A DNA stretch of 64,000 nt from Tepidimonas thermarum (lineage in GTDB: Bacteria > Pseudomonadota > Gammaproteobacteria > Burkholderiales > Burkholderiaceae_C): NCBI RefSeq assembly GCF_007556705.1, contig NZ_VJOL01000003.1:31784-95783 (forward strand), in the 5' to 3' direction. The position numbers were made by a program, and so were the translations under genes. The number at the start of each line of letters is the position of its first letter. The stretch's first letter is position 1. Positions 1 to 10,670 of this stretch are shown piece by piece. Below the pieces are notes generated by a model, which saw nothing but the letters and a program-made list of their open reading frames with translations, ran no database searches and was not told the origin of the DNA.

Positions 1-240
1 GAGGTCATCTTGGCCGAGGCATACCGCAAGGCGCAGCGCATCAAGGGTGAGGGCGACGCCGAAGCGGCGCGCATCTACAGCCAGGCGTTTGGCAAAGATC
101 CGGCGTTTGCGCAGTTCTACCGCAGCCTCGAGGCCTACAAGGCCAGCTTTGCCGGCAAGGGCGATGTGCTGGTGGTCGATCCCTCGTCCGAGTTCTTCAA
201 GGCGTTCAAGGGCAGCGCGCCGGCGGCCGGGGCGCGCTGA
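1..240 (+). CDS. hflC: HflC protease-modulator subunit, C-terminal part (5' end outside window)
   Basis: The reading frame is open from the left edge and ends at TGA 238-240, leaving 79 residues. The sequence has the typical HflC tail: a coiled, Ala/Glu/Arg-rich stretch with [20 protein letters not shown], then [22 protein letters not shown], then the short strand [14 protein letters not shown]. In the family this follows the SPFH/Band-7 domain. HflC pairs with HflK in the inner membrane and restrains the FtsH protease. The next genes, hisZ and purA, match the usual betaproteobacterial order hflK-hflC-hisZ-purA, which supports the call despite truncation. Confidence 0.9.
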   Translation, partial: EVILAEAYRKAQRIKGEGDAEAARIYSQAFGKDPAFAQFYRSLEAYKASFAGKGDVLVVDPSSEFFKAFKGSAPAAGAR

Positions 241-277
241 GGCGGTGTGCGTGGCCGGCTCCGGATCGGGGCCGGGG

Positions 278-283
278 TAAAAT
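278..283 (+). promoter_or_regulatory. Probable -10 box upstream of hisZ
   Basis: TAAAAT lies 29 bases before the hisZ ATG, in the short gap after hflC. No convincing -35 box is visible, so this is a composition-based suggestion. It would let hisZ-purA be transcribed separately from hflKC. Confidence 0.4.
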
Positions 284-311
284 CCTGCCTTTGCCTGCTG
301 CCGAACCACCC

Positions 312-2944
<2,633 letters not shown>

Positions 2945-2976
2945 ACGCCGGCCCCCGCCCGCAAAGGACCCTGTCC

Positions 2977-3501
2977 ATGCTCACCGAAGACGGCAAGCAC
3001 CTCTACGTTTCCTACGACGAATACCACGATCTGATCGAAAAGCTGGCGATCAAGATCTACCGTTCCGGCTGGACGTTCGACACCATTTTGTGCCTGGCGC
3101 GCGGTGGCATGCGGCCGGGCGACATCCTCAGCCGCATTTTCGACAAGCCGCTGGCCATCATGTCCACCAGCTCCTACCGGGCCGAGGGTGGCACGGTGCG
3201 CGGCCAGCTCGACATTGCGCGCTACATCACGACCCCCAAGGGCGAAATCGCCGGGCGTGTGCTGCTGGTGGACGACTTGGCGGACTCGGGGCACACGCTG
3301 CAGGCGGTGGTCGAGCTGTTGCGCAACCACTACACCCCCATCACGGAGCTGCGCACGGCCGTGCTGTGGACCAAGGCGGTCTCGATTTTCACGCCGGACT
3401 ACACCGTCGAGCACTTGCCGACCAACCCCTGGATCCACCAGCCGTTTGAGTGCTACGACCATTTGCGCCCCGAACAGCTGCTGGCCAAGTGGAAGATCTG
3501 A
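2977..3501 (+). CDS. Purine-type phosphoribosyltransferase
   Basis: 174 residues. The PRPP-binding motif RVLLVDDLADSGHTL spans residues 94-108, and the phosphoribosyltransferase fold is recognisable from DTILCLARGGMRPGDILSR onward. This family (COG2236-like) salvages purine bases such as hypoxanthine, guanine or xanthine using PRPP. Its exact base cannot be read from sequence. Position right after purA fits purine salvage. The stop codon overlaps the probable GTG start of the broken lyase gene downstream. Confidence 0.85.
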   Translation: MLTEDGKHLYVSYDEYHDLIEKLAIKIYRSGWTFDTILCLARGGMRPGDILSRIFDKPLAIMSTSSYRAEGGTVRGQLDIARYITTPKGEIAGRVLLVDDLADSGHTLQAVVELLRNHYTPITELRTAVLWTKAVSIFTPDYTVEHLPTNPWIHQPFECYDHLRPEQLLAKWKI

Positions 3502-4703
3502 GCGCCGACGACGGCGGAGCACTGGGCGCGGCCACCCGCCTGATCCACCACCCCTACCGGGCGCCCGACGGCTTTGATGCCGTGCCGGTCCCGGTGCACA
3601 AGGCGTCCACGGTGTTTTTCCCGACCGTGGCGGCCATGCGCACGCGCCAGTGGTAGGACAAATCCGGCTACACCTATGGCCTGCATGGCACGCCGACCAC
3701 CTTCACGCTGGAAGAACGCCTGGCCACGCTGGAAGGGGGGCGCCATTGCCTCCTGACGCCCAGCGGGCTGGCCGCCATCGCGCTGGTCGATCTGGCGTTG
3801 TTGCGCACGGGCGACGAAGTGCTGCTGCCCGACAACGCCTACGGTCCGAACAAGGCGCTGGCCACGCACGAGCTGGCGTAGTGGGGCATCGGCCACCGCA
3901 TCTACGACCCCATGGACCCGGCCGACCTGGCCGCGGCCATCACGCCGCGCACCCGCCTGGTCTGGCTGGAGGCGGCGGGTTCGGTGACGCTGGAGTTCCC
4001 CGATCTGCCAGCCCTCGTGGCCGTGGTGCGCGCAGCCAACCAGGGGCGGCAGCGGCCGATACGGACGGCGCTGGACGACACCTGGGGCGCGGGCATTGCC
4101 TTGGCGCCTTTTGCGCTGGGCGTCGATGTGGCCATGCAAGCCCTGACCAAATACCCCAGCGGTGGCGCCGATGTGCTCATGGGCGCCGTCGTCACGCGTG
4201 ACGAGGCGCTGCACCAGCAGTTGCTGCTCACGCACATGCGGCTGGGGCTGGGGGTGGGCGCCAACGACGCCGAGGCCGTGCTGCGTGGCCTGCCCAGCCT
4301 GCCGCTGCGCTACCGCGCGCAAGACGCCGCCACACGCGCGCTGGCGGCGTGGATGCGCGAACAGCCGCGCGTGGCGCGGGTGTTTCATCCGGCGCTGCCG
4401 GATTCACCGGGGCATACCGCCTGGCGCCGCGATGCGCGCGGCGCCGCGTGCTTGTTCAGCGTAGCCTTCGACGCCGACGTCACGCCCGCGCAGGTGGACG
4501 CGTTTTGCGACGCGCTGCGCCTCTTTCGCCTGGGCTACAGCTGGGCTGGTCCGGTCAGCCTGTGCGTGCCGTATGACGTGCCGGCGATGCGCACGCGCCC
4601 CTGGCCGCACGCGCCGCGCATCGTGCGTTTGGCCGTGGGCTTGGAGGACGTGGCGGATCTGCAGGCCGACCTCGCGCAGGCGCTGCGCGTGCTCGCGCCC
4701 TGA
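3489..4703 (+). pseudogene. metC: Cystathionine beta-lyase-like gene (metC family) interrupted by two in-frame TAG codons
   Basis: One continuous frame codes for a PLP-dependent Cys/Met-metabolism enzyme but contains TAG at 3654-3656 and TAG at 3879-3881. Around both stops the protein stays on track: RLIHHPYRAP, STVFFPTVAAMR, then after the first stop SGYTYGLHGTPTTFTLEE, then LLPDNAYGPNKALATHEL. After the second stop come LDDTWGAGIALAPFALGVDV and the PLP-lysine segment ALTKYPSGGADVLMGA. There is no frameshift. The start is probably GTG 3489, overlapping the upstream gene. The enzyme would cleave cystathionine to homocysteine. A sequencing error, recent decay or amber readthrough could each explain it. 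The TAG at 36897-36899 ends an ordinary gene, so TAG is a normal stop here. Confidence 0.85.
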
Positions 4704-4771
4704 ACGCGCCGCGCTCTGCCGGTGGCGGCACGCACCGTCGGTGGCGGTGCTGCTGTGTGCGCGGGTGCCCT

Positions 4772-5425
4772 TCAGGCGCGCGGCAGCAGGCGGTTGAGCT
4801 GCGGCCACACATTGTCCAGCAGGATCGGCTGGGCCCGCTCGTTGGGGTGGATGCGGTCGGGCTGGAAGAGGGCGGCCGCCTGCGGCCCATCGGCCACACC
4901 GGCCAGAAAGAACGGCACCAGGGCCACTTTTTCGTCCCGCGCCAGCTCGGCATAGACGGCGCGAAATTGCGCCCGGTAGCGCTCGCCGTAATTGGGCGGC
5001 ATGTCCATGCCCAGCAGCAGCACCCGCGCACCCGCGGCCTGACTGGCGCGAATCATGGCGCGCAGGTTGTCGCGCGTGCCCGACAGCGGCAGGCCGCGCA
5101 GCGCGTCGTTGCCGCCCAGCTCGAGGATCACCAGCGCGGGGCGATGGCGTTCCAGCAACGCCGGCAGGCGCGCGCGGCCGCCCGCGGTGGTGTCGCCGCT
5201 GATGCTGGCATTGACCACGCGCACCGCACGCCCGCGCTCGCGCAGCCGCTGCTCGAGCAGCGCCACCCAGCCGCTGCCGCGCGCCAAGCCATACTCGGCG
5301 CTGAGCGAGTCGCCCACCACCAGGATCACGGGCGCGGAACCTGCCTCGGCCGCCCCAGCTCTGATGGGCAGGTACGCCAACGCCACCGCCGCGAGCATCG
5401 CGGCGTTACAGTTTCTGCGCTTCAA
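4772..5425 (-). CDS. tesA: Arylesterase / lysophospholipase L1-like SGNH hydrolase (TesA family)
   Basis: 217 residues. A short basic N-terminus (KRRN) and a hydrophobic stretch ending near GAAEA look like an export signal, so the enzyme is probably periplasmic. SGNH blocks are intact: GDSLS with nucleophile Ser40, the oxyanion Gly in ISGDTTAGG (about 78), GGND with Asn106, and PDRIHPN with Asp190 and His193. The family hydrolyses thioesters, aryl esters and lysophospholipids. The start is TTG 5425. An ATG at 5398 would remove the positively charged part of the signal, so TTG is preferred. It is divergent from ybbA with only 14 bases between. Confidence 0.9.
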   Translation of the reverse strand: MKRRNCNAAMLAAVALAYLPIRAGAAEAGSAPVILVVGDSLSAEYGLARGSGWVALLEQRLRERGRAVRVVNASISGDTTAGGRARLPALLERHRPALVILELGGNDALRGLPLSGTRDNLRAMIRASQAAGARVLLLGMDMPPNYGERYRAQFRAVYAELARDEKVALVPFFLAGVADGPQAAALFQPDRIHPNERAQPILLDNVWPQLNRLLPRA

Positions 5426-5439
5426 TTCGAAAGCCTTTC

Positions 5440-6126
5440 ATGTCCACACCCATCATCGCCGTGCACCGGTTGTCCAAATCGGTGACCGACGCCACCGGCA
5501 CACTCGGCATCCTGCACGACGTGACGTTTGCCGTCGCGCCGGGCGAGACGCTGGCCATCGTCGGTGCCTCGGGCTCGGGCAAGAGCACACTGCTGTCGCT
5601 GCTTGCCGGCTTGGATACCCCCACGGCCGGGACGGTTCACCTGGACGGCACCGACATTTTCGCGCTCGACGAGGACGCGCGCGCGGCGCTGCGCGCGCGC
5701 AAGGTGGGCTTCGTGTTCCAAAGCTTTCAGCTGCTGGGCAACCTGACGGCGCTGGAAAACGTCATGCTGCCGCTGGAATTGGCGGGCCGGCGCGACGCCC
5801 GCGCGGCCGCACGCCGCATGCTCGAACGCGTGGGGTTGGGCGAGCGGCTGGGGCATTATCCCCGCGTGCTCTCGGGTGGCGAGCAGCAGCGCGTCGCGCT
5901 CGCGCGCGCCTTTGTGGTCGAGCCCGCGGTGCTGTTGGCCGACGAGCCGACCGGCAGCCTGGACCATGCCACCGGCGAGCGCGTCATGCAGCTCATGTTC
6001 GATCTCAACCGCGAGCATGGCACCACGCTCGTGCTGGTCACGCACGACATGCACATCGCCCGGCGGTGCGAACGCCGCCTCGCGATCGAGGCCGGACGCG
6101 CCCGCGAGCTGGCGCACGGCGCATAA
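5440..6126 (+). CDS. ABC transporter ATP-binding protein, YbbA type
   Basis: 228 residues, a single nucleotide-binding domain. Walker A is GASGSGKST (42-50). The Q-loop is in VFQSFQLLGNLT. The signature is LSGGEQQRVALARA (about 144-157), Walker B is VLLADEPTGSLD, and the H-loop is VTHD with His202. It belongs to the LolD/MacB/YbbA group that works with large FtsX-type permeases. No permease follows here; rlmB is next after 9 bases. The divergent tesA partner is the known neighbourhood of YbbA in proteobacteria, so the permease is either encoded elsewhere or missing. Confidence 0.9.
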   Translation: MSTPIIAVHRLSKSVTDATGTLGILHDVTFAVAPGETLAIVGASGSGKSTLLSLLAGLDTPTAGTVHLDGTDIFALDEDARAALRARKVGFVFQSFQLLGNLTALENVMLPLELAGRRDARAAARRMLERVGLGERLGHYPRVLSGGEQQRVALARAFVVEPAVLLADEPTGSLDHATGERVMQLMFDLNREHGTTLVLVTHDMHIARRCERRLAIEAGRARELAHGA

Positions 6127-6127
6127 T
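6122..6127 (+). promoter_or_regulatory. Possible -10 box for rlmB
   Basis: CATAAT overlaps the ybbA stop region and lies 14 bases before the rlmB ATG. No clear -35 is seen. If used, the rlmB transcript would have almost no leader. Confidence 0.3.
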
Positions 6128-6135
6128 CGTGCCCC

Positions 6136-6924
6136 ATGTCCGCTGCGACCAAGATACTGTTTGGGTTTCACGCCGTCGGCGTGCGTCTGAAGACGGCGCC
6201 CGCGTCCATCCTCGAGGTTTACGCCGATCCCACGCGGCGCGACGCCCGCATGCGACAGTTTTTGCTGCGCGCGCAGGCGGCGGGTGTGCGTGTCATCGAG
6301 GCCGACGGCCCACGGCTGGCCAAGCTGGCCGGTGGGGCGCATCACCAGGGGGTGGTGGCGCGCGTGCAGGAGATCGAGCAGGCGCGCACGCTCGACGATC
6401 GGTTGGACCAGCTCGACGCCCGCAGCGCGGCCGAACGCCAGGCCGACCCGCCCTTGTTGCTGGTGCTCGACGGCATCACCGACCCCCACAACCTGGGCGC
6501 CTGCCTGCGCGTGGCCGATGGCGCCGGAGCACACGCGGTCATTGCCCCCAAGGACCACGCGTGCGGTCTCAACGCCACGGTGGCCAAGGTGGCCAGCGGC
6601 GCGGCCGAGACCGTGCCGTACTTCATGGTCACCAACCTGGCGCGCACGCTCGAGGCGCTCAAGGCGCGCGGCATCTGGGTGGTGGGCACCAGCGATGACG
6701 CGCCCGTGAGTCTGTACCAGCACGACTGGCGCGGCCCGGTGGCGGTGGTGCTCGGCTCCGAAGGCAAGGGCATGCGCGCGCTGGTGCGCCGCACCTGCGA
6801 CGTGTTGGTGTCCATCCCCATGCGCGGCGCGGTGGAAAGCCTCAACGTCTCGGTGGCCAGTGCGGTTTGCCTCTACGAGGCCGTGCGGCAGCGGCTTGCC
6901 GCCGCGCCGTCGTCCACGGGTTGA
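6136..6924 (+). CDS. rlmB: 23S rRNA (guanosine-2251-2'-O)-methyltransferase RlmB
   Basis: 262 residues. This is a SPOUT-class enzyme that methylates the ribose of G2251 in the peptidyl-transferase P loop. The N-terminal substrate-binding domain begins [13 protein letters not shown]. The SpoU motifs are clear: [18 protein letters not shown] (112-129) with the motif 1 Asn and Arg, [10 protein letters not shown] (204-213), and [19 protein letters not shown] (about 226-244), which forms the knotted SAM site. Next comes a convergent gene, chrA, 26 bases away. Confidence 0.95.
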   Translation: MSAATKILFGFHAVGVRLKTAPASILEVYADPTRRDARMRQFLLRAQAAGVRVIEADGPRLAKLAGGAHHQGVVARVQEIEQARTLDDRLDQLDARSAAERQADPPLLLVLDGITDPHNLGACLRVADGAGAHAVIAPKDHACGLNATVAKVASGAAETVPYFMVTNLARTLEALKARGIWVVGTSDDAPVSLYQHDWRGPVAVVLGSEGKGMRALVRRTCDVLVSIPMRGAVESLNVSVASAVCLYEAVRQRLAAAPSSTG

Positions 6925-6950
6925 GCCCTGGCCCGTAGCGGCGCCGCGCA

Positions 6951-7565
6951 TCAGACCCAGCCGAGTGCGCCGAGCAGTGCACCGGCACCCAGCAGCCACA
7001 GCAGGTGCACGCGCGTGCGCCAAACGATGAGCGCGCTCGCAGCCGTCAGCGCCCACAGCCCACCGTCGTGGCGCCAGTCGCCGCTGGCGCGCGCCATGAG
7101 CCAGCCCGAGGCGAACAGCAGCGCCACGACCGCCGGCGCCAGCCCCTGCCGAAACGCCCGCACGGGCCACCACGCGCGGCGTTCGTGCAGCCAGCGCGCC
7201 ACGCCGTAGGTGAGCAGGGACGATGGCAGCAGCATGGCCCCCAGGCAGACGCCCACCCCCAGCAGTCCCGACACCCATGCGCCCGGACCGGCCGCCGGCC
7301 CTCCCGCGCTGTTGAGGCCGACATGCCACCCCATCAGCGCCACGAACAGGATGTTGGGGCCAGGCGCCGCTTGGGCAAGCGCAATCGACGCCGCAAACTG
7401 CCCCTCCGTGAGCCAGCCGTGCTGGGTGACCAGGTAGCGGTGCATGTCGGGGGCGGTGGTGATGGCGCCCCCAATCGCCAGCAAGGACAGCGACGAAAAG
7501 TGCGCAAAAACCGCCAGCCAGTCCGCCGCCGTCAGGCTGCCCAGGGTGTTGGCGGCCGCGCTCAT
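6951..7565 (-). CDS. chrA: Chromate transporter, half-size ChrA subunit (second of pair)
   Basis: 204 residues, hydrophobic, several membrane spans. It has the ChrA-type features LLAIGGAITTAPDMHRYLV near the N-terminus and the conserved ALAQAAPGPNILFVALMGW. Half-size ChrA proteins carry one CHR domain and are usually encoded in pairs that together match a full-length chromate/sulfate exporter. Its ATG overlaps the stop of the upstream chrA gene by four bases (ATGA), so the two are almost certainly translationally coupled. Whether the substrate is chromate cannot be told from sequence. Confidence 0.85.
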   Translation of the reverse strand: MSAAANTLGSLTAADWLAVFAHFSSLSLLAIGGAITTAPDMHRYLVTQHGWLTEGQFAASIALAQAAPGPNILFVALMGWHVGLNSAGGPAAGPGAWVSGLLGVGVCLGAMLLPSSLLTYGVARWLHERRAWWPVRAFRQGLAPAVVALLFASGWLMARASGDWRHDGGLWALTAASALIVWRTRVHLLWLLGAGALLGALGWV

Positions 7566-8161
7566 GGCTGCGCGCCCCGCTCGCGGCGCAGCCGCCATGC
7601 AGCCAGCCCCCAGCCCAGGCTGCCCGTTGCCGCCAGCACCCAGGCCAGCGGCAGCCGCATCCAGGCCACGGCGACGAAGGTCGCCGCCGCCAGCGCCGCG
7701 CACGCGCGTGGTCCCAACAGGTTGTCGCGCAGCGGCGCGAGCAGCCGCAGCGCCGTCCCCATGATCAGGCCCGCCGCGACCGCCCCCATGCCGCGCAACG
7801 CACCCTGTGCCGCCGGGTGCGCCGCGACCTGCGCGAACGCGATGGCCACCACCAGCAACAGCGCCAGCGGCGCGAGCAACATGCCCGCCAACGCCGCGAC
7901 CGCCCCGCGCCAACCGAAGTGGCGGCTGCCGATCATCAACGCCAGGTTGACGACATTGGGGCCGGGCAGCAGCTGTGCCGCCGCCCAGTCTTCCAGAAAT
8001 TGCGCCTGCGTCAGCCAGCGGCGGCGCTCCACCAAGGTCTGCTGCACCACGGCCAGCACGCCGCCAAAGCCCTGCAAGGCCAGCGCCGTGCAGGCCCAAA
8101 ACAGCGCAGCCGGCGAGCGCGGGGCGGCCGGCGCGGGTTCGCTGTCCGGCGGGGTCACCAT
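7562..8161 (-). CDS. chrA: Chromate transporter, half-size ChrA subunit (first of pair)
   Basis: 199 residues. The core motif LALQGFGGVLAVVQQTLVE and the partner motif AAAQLLPGPNVVNLALMIG identify one CHR domain. Alternating hydrophobic stretches follow to the C-terminus. The frame is open upstream, but ATG 8161 gives the expected start just before PAALFWACTALALQGFGG. It is the first gene of the two-gene chrA unit. It is divergent from phaR across a 125-base gap that probably holds both promoters. Confidence 0.85.
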   Translation of the reverse strand: MVTPPDSEPAPAAPRSPAALFWACTALALQGFGGVLAVVQQTLVERRRWLTQAQFLEDWAAAQLLPGPNVVNLALMIGSRHFGWRGAVAALAGMLLAPLALLLVVAIAFAQVAAHPAAQGALRGMGAVAAGLIMGTALRLLAPLRDNLLGPRACAALAAATFVAVAWMRLPLAWVLAATGSLGWGLAAWRLRRERGAQP

Positions 8162-8214
8162 GGCGCGGCTCCAAGGCCGGGAAATCCCCGTCCGCCGCCG
8201 CGGGATAGGCGTTC

Positions 8215-8220
8215 TACAAT
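8215..8220 (+). promoter_or_regulatory. Probable -10 box for phaR
   Basis: TACAAT in the 125-base divergent gap, 66 bases before the phaR GTG start. No -35 stands out. Confidence 0.4.
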
Positions 8221-8286
8221 GCCCCGCGGGGTGTCGGGCAGTCGTCGTCCGTGCGCCATTGCATGTCTCTCGTAGGAGTTCGTTTC

Positions 8287-8829
8287 GTGCCTGCCACCAA
8301 GACCAAGGCCGATGCAACCGAATCCAGCCAGCCGCCCGAAACGGGGCATGGTGCCGTGCGCGTCATCAAAAAGTATCCCAACCGCCGCCTCTACGACACC
8401 GACTCCTCGTCGTACATCACGCTCAGCGACGTCAAGGCGCTGGTGATGCGGGCCGAGCCCTTCATCGTGCGCGATGCCAAGACGGGCGAAGATCTGACGC
8501 GCTCGATCCTGCTGCAAATCATTCTCGAGGAAGAGACCGCGGGCGTGCCGCTGTTTTCCGAGAAGATGCTGGCCAACATCATTCGATTCTATGGCCACGC
8601 CATGCAGGATTTCATGGGCTCGTACCTCGAGCGCAACCTGCAAATCTTCATGGAGCTGCAGCAAAAAATGGCCGAGCAGGCCAAGGAACTCACGCCCGAG
8701 CTGTGGCAGCAGTTCATGGCCGCGCAAACACCGCTGCTCATGGGCCATTTTTTTGCCCAGTCGCAAAAAGCGTTTGCCCAGATGCAGGAGCAAATGCTGG
8801 GGGCCTTGGGCGTCAAGCGTCCGCACTGA
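8287..8829 (+). CDS. phaR: Polyhydroxyalkanoate synthesis repressor PhaR
   Basis: 180 residues from GTG 8287, which has an AGGAG ribosome site 8 bases upstream; an in-frame TTG at 8251 lacks one. The N-terminal PHB/PHA accumulation domain is unmistakable: VIKKYPNRRLYDTDSSSYITLSDVKALV. A second small domain begins at SEKMLANIIRFYGHAMQDFMG. PhaR binds both PHB granules and promoters of phasin and its own gene, releasing DNA when polymer is present. Together with bdhA at 51 kb it implies polyhydroxybutyrate storage. rimO follows after a 101-base gap with no obvious terminator. Confidence 0.93.
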   Translation: MPATKTKADATESSQPPETGHGAVRVIKKYPNRRLYDTDSSSYITLSDVKALVMRAEPFIVRDAKTGEDLTRSILLQIILEEETAGVPLFSEKMLANIIRFYGHAMQDFMGSYLERNLQIFMELQQKMAEQAKELTPELWQQFMAAQTPLLMGHFFAQSQKAFAQMQEQMLGALGVKRPH

Positions 8830-8930
8830 CACCTGCCTCAGCGGGCCCGCGTGTCCGCGCGCGTCCGAGCGTGCGTGGTCGGCCGCGCCGCCATGCCAGC
8901 CGGTGCGCGCCAACCTGAGACAATAGCGGG

Positions 8931-10340
8931 ATGGCCACGCAAACGCCCGTCTCACCCCATGCCCAGGCGCCGACCATCGGCTTTGTCAGCCTCGGCTGCC
9001 CGAAGGCGCTGACCGACTCGGAGCTGATCCTCACGCGCCTGAGCGCCGAAGGCTACCGCACCAGCCGCCAGTACGAAGGCGCGGACCTGGTCATCGTCAA
9101 CACCTGCGGCTTCATCGACGACGCGGTCAAGGAAAGCCTCGACGCCATTGGCGAGGCGCTGGCCGCCAACGGCAGGGTCATCGTCACCGGCTGCCTGGGC
9201 GCGCGCGCCGACGCGCAGGGTGGCAACCTGGTCCGATCGCTGCACCCGGCGGTGCTTGCGGTCACCGGCCCGCATGCCACGGACGAGGTGCTCGACGCCG
9301 TGCACGCGCACGTGCCCAAGCCGCACGACCCGTTCGTGGACCTGGTGCCGCCGCCCAGCAACGCCATCGAAGGGGTGGGCGTCAAGCTCACGCCGCGCCA
9401 CTACGCCTACCTCAAGATCAGCGAGGGCTGCAACCACCGCTGCACGTTCTGCATCATCCCGTCGATGCGGGGCGATCTGGTCAGCCGCCCGATCGGCGAC
9501 GTGCTCACCGAGGCGCAGCGCCTGTTCGAAGGCGGGGTCAAGGAGCTGCTCGTCATCAGCCAGGACACCAGCGCCTACGGCGTCGATGTGCAGTACCGCA
9601 CCGGGTTTTGGCATGGGCGTCCGGTGCGCACACGCCTGTTCGACCTGGTGCGTGAGCTGGGGACGCTGGCGCGTGCCCACGGCGCCTGGGTGCGCCTGCA
9701 TTACGTCTATCCGTATCCCCATGTGGACGATATCGTCCCGCTCATGGCCGAGGGGCTGGTGCTGCCGTATCTGGATGTGCCGTTCCAGCACAGCCACCCC
9801 GACGTGCTGCGGCGCATGAAGCGCCCGGCCAGTGGCGAGCGCAACCTCGAGCGCATTCGGCGCTGGCGCGAGATGTGCTCCGAGTTGGTGGTGCGCAGCA
9901 CCTTCATCGCCGGCTTTCCCGGCGAAACGGAGGAGGAGTTTGCGCACCTGCTGGACTTTGTGCGCGAGGCGCAGATCGACCGCGCCGGCTGTTTTGCCTA
10001 CTCACCGGTCGAGGGGGCGGCCGCCAACGCGCTGCCGGGTGCCTTGCCGGATGCGCTGCGCGAGGAGCGCCGCGCACGCTTCATGGCCGTGGCCGAATCG
10101 GTGGCCGTGCAACGCCTGCAACGCCGCGTTGGGGCCACCATGCAGGTGCTGGTGGACCATGCGCAGGGGCTGGGCAAAAAGGGCGGGGTGGGGCGCACGT
10201 ACGCCGATGCACCCGAGATCGACGGCACCGTGCGCCTGTTGCCCCCGGAGAAGGCCAGCAAGACCTACCGAACGGGCGAGTTCATCCGCGCGCGCATCGT
10301 GGCCGCCGAGGGGCACGACCTGGTGGGGATGCCGGTCTGA
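8931..10340 (+). CDS. rimO: Ribosomal protein S12 methylthiotransferase RimO
   Basis: 469 residues. It adds a methylthio group to an aspartate of ribosomal protein S12 through radical SAM chemistry. The N-terminal UPF0004 domain has three cluster cysteines (Cys23 in LGCPKA, Cys59 in VNTCGF, Cys88 in VTGCLG). The radical SAM motif is CNHRCTFC (Cys167, 171, 174). A TRAM domain forms the last about 75 residues. The start ATG 8931 gives the expected N-terminus. It lies downstream of phaR, a common arrangement in this group. Confidence 0.96.
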   Translation: MATQTPVSPHAQAPTIGFVSLGCPKALTDSELILTRLSAEGYRTSRQYEGADLVIVNTCGFIDDAVKESLDAIGEALAANGRVIVTGCLGARADAQGGNLVRSLHPAVLAVTGPHATDEVLDAVHAHVPKPHDPFVDLVPPPSNAIEGVGVKLTPRHYAYLKISEGCNHRCTFCIIPSMRGDLVSRPIGDVLTEAQRLFEGGVKELLVISQDTSAYGVDVQYRTGFWHGRPVRTRLFDLVRELGTLARAHGAWVRLHYVYPYPHVDDIVPLMAEGLVLPYLDVPFQHSHPDVLRRMKRPASGERNLERIRRWREMCSELVVRSTFIAGFPGETEEEFAHLLDFVREAQIDRAGCFAYSPVEGAAANALPGALPDALREERRARFMAVAESVAVQRLQRRVGATMQVLVDHAQGLGKKGGVGRTYADAPEIDGTVRLLPPEKASKTYRTGEFIRARIVAAEGHDLVGMPV

Positions 10341-10421
10341 GGCGCCGCGACATGCGGCAGCGCAGCGGCGCCTGGCCGGCGTGGATCCGCATGGGCGGCG
10401 CCTTGATCAAAAGCTGCGCCA

Positions 10422-10448
10422 AAACAAAAAGCCGGTCGATGACCGGCT
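10422..10448 (-). terminator. Rho-independent terminator of tRNA-Leu
   Basis: Read on the minus strand: an 8-bp perfect stem AGCCGGTC / GACCGGCT with a 3-base loop, followed by TTTTTGTTTT. It lies about 80 bases past the tRNA 3' end and before the convergent rimO stop. Confidence 0.85.
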
Positions 10449-10529
10449 CTTGCGTTTTACCAAACCTAAGCACGCATCCCGCGTGTGGAAAGTGGCTTGT
10501 CGGATTGCGCCAATTTTGGCGCAAAACGT

Positions 10530-10614
<85 letters not shown>

Positions 10615-10630
10615 GCTTCAGGAAGCCAAT

Positions 10631-10636
10631 ATTATA
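10631..10636 (-). promoter_or_regulatory. Consensus -10 box for tRNA-Leu
   Basis: TATAAT on the minus strand, 17 bases upstream of the mature tRNA 5' end, giving a leader of about 10 bases. The region 17 bases further upstream is GC-rich with no good -35. Confidence 0.6.
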
Positions 10637-10670
10637 TACCCGAGGCGGGCCTCGCCCCGCCGCCAACACC

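Noticed and set aside
3654..3881. Reassignment of TAG as a sense codon
   Set aside because: The thioredoxin-like gene ends at TAG (36899-36897) and the leuA leader also ends at TAG. No suppressor tRNA is seen in the window. Recent mutation or sequence error is simpler, although readthrough is kept as a test.
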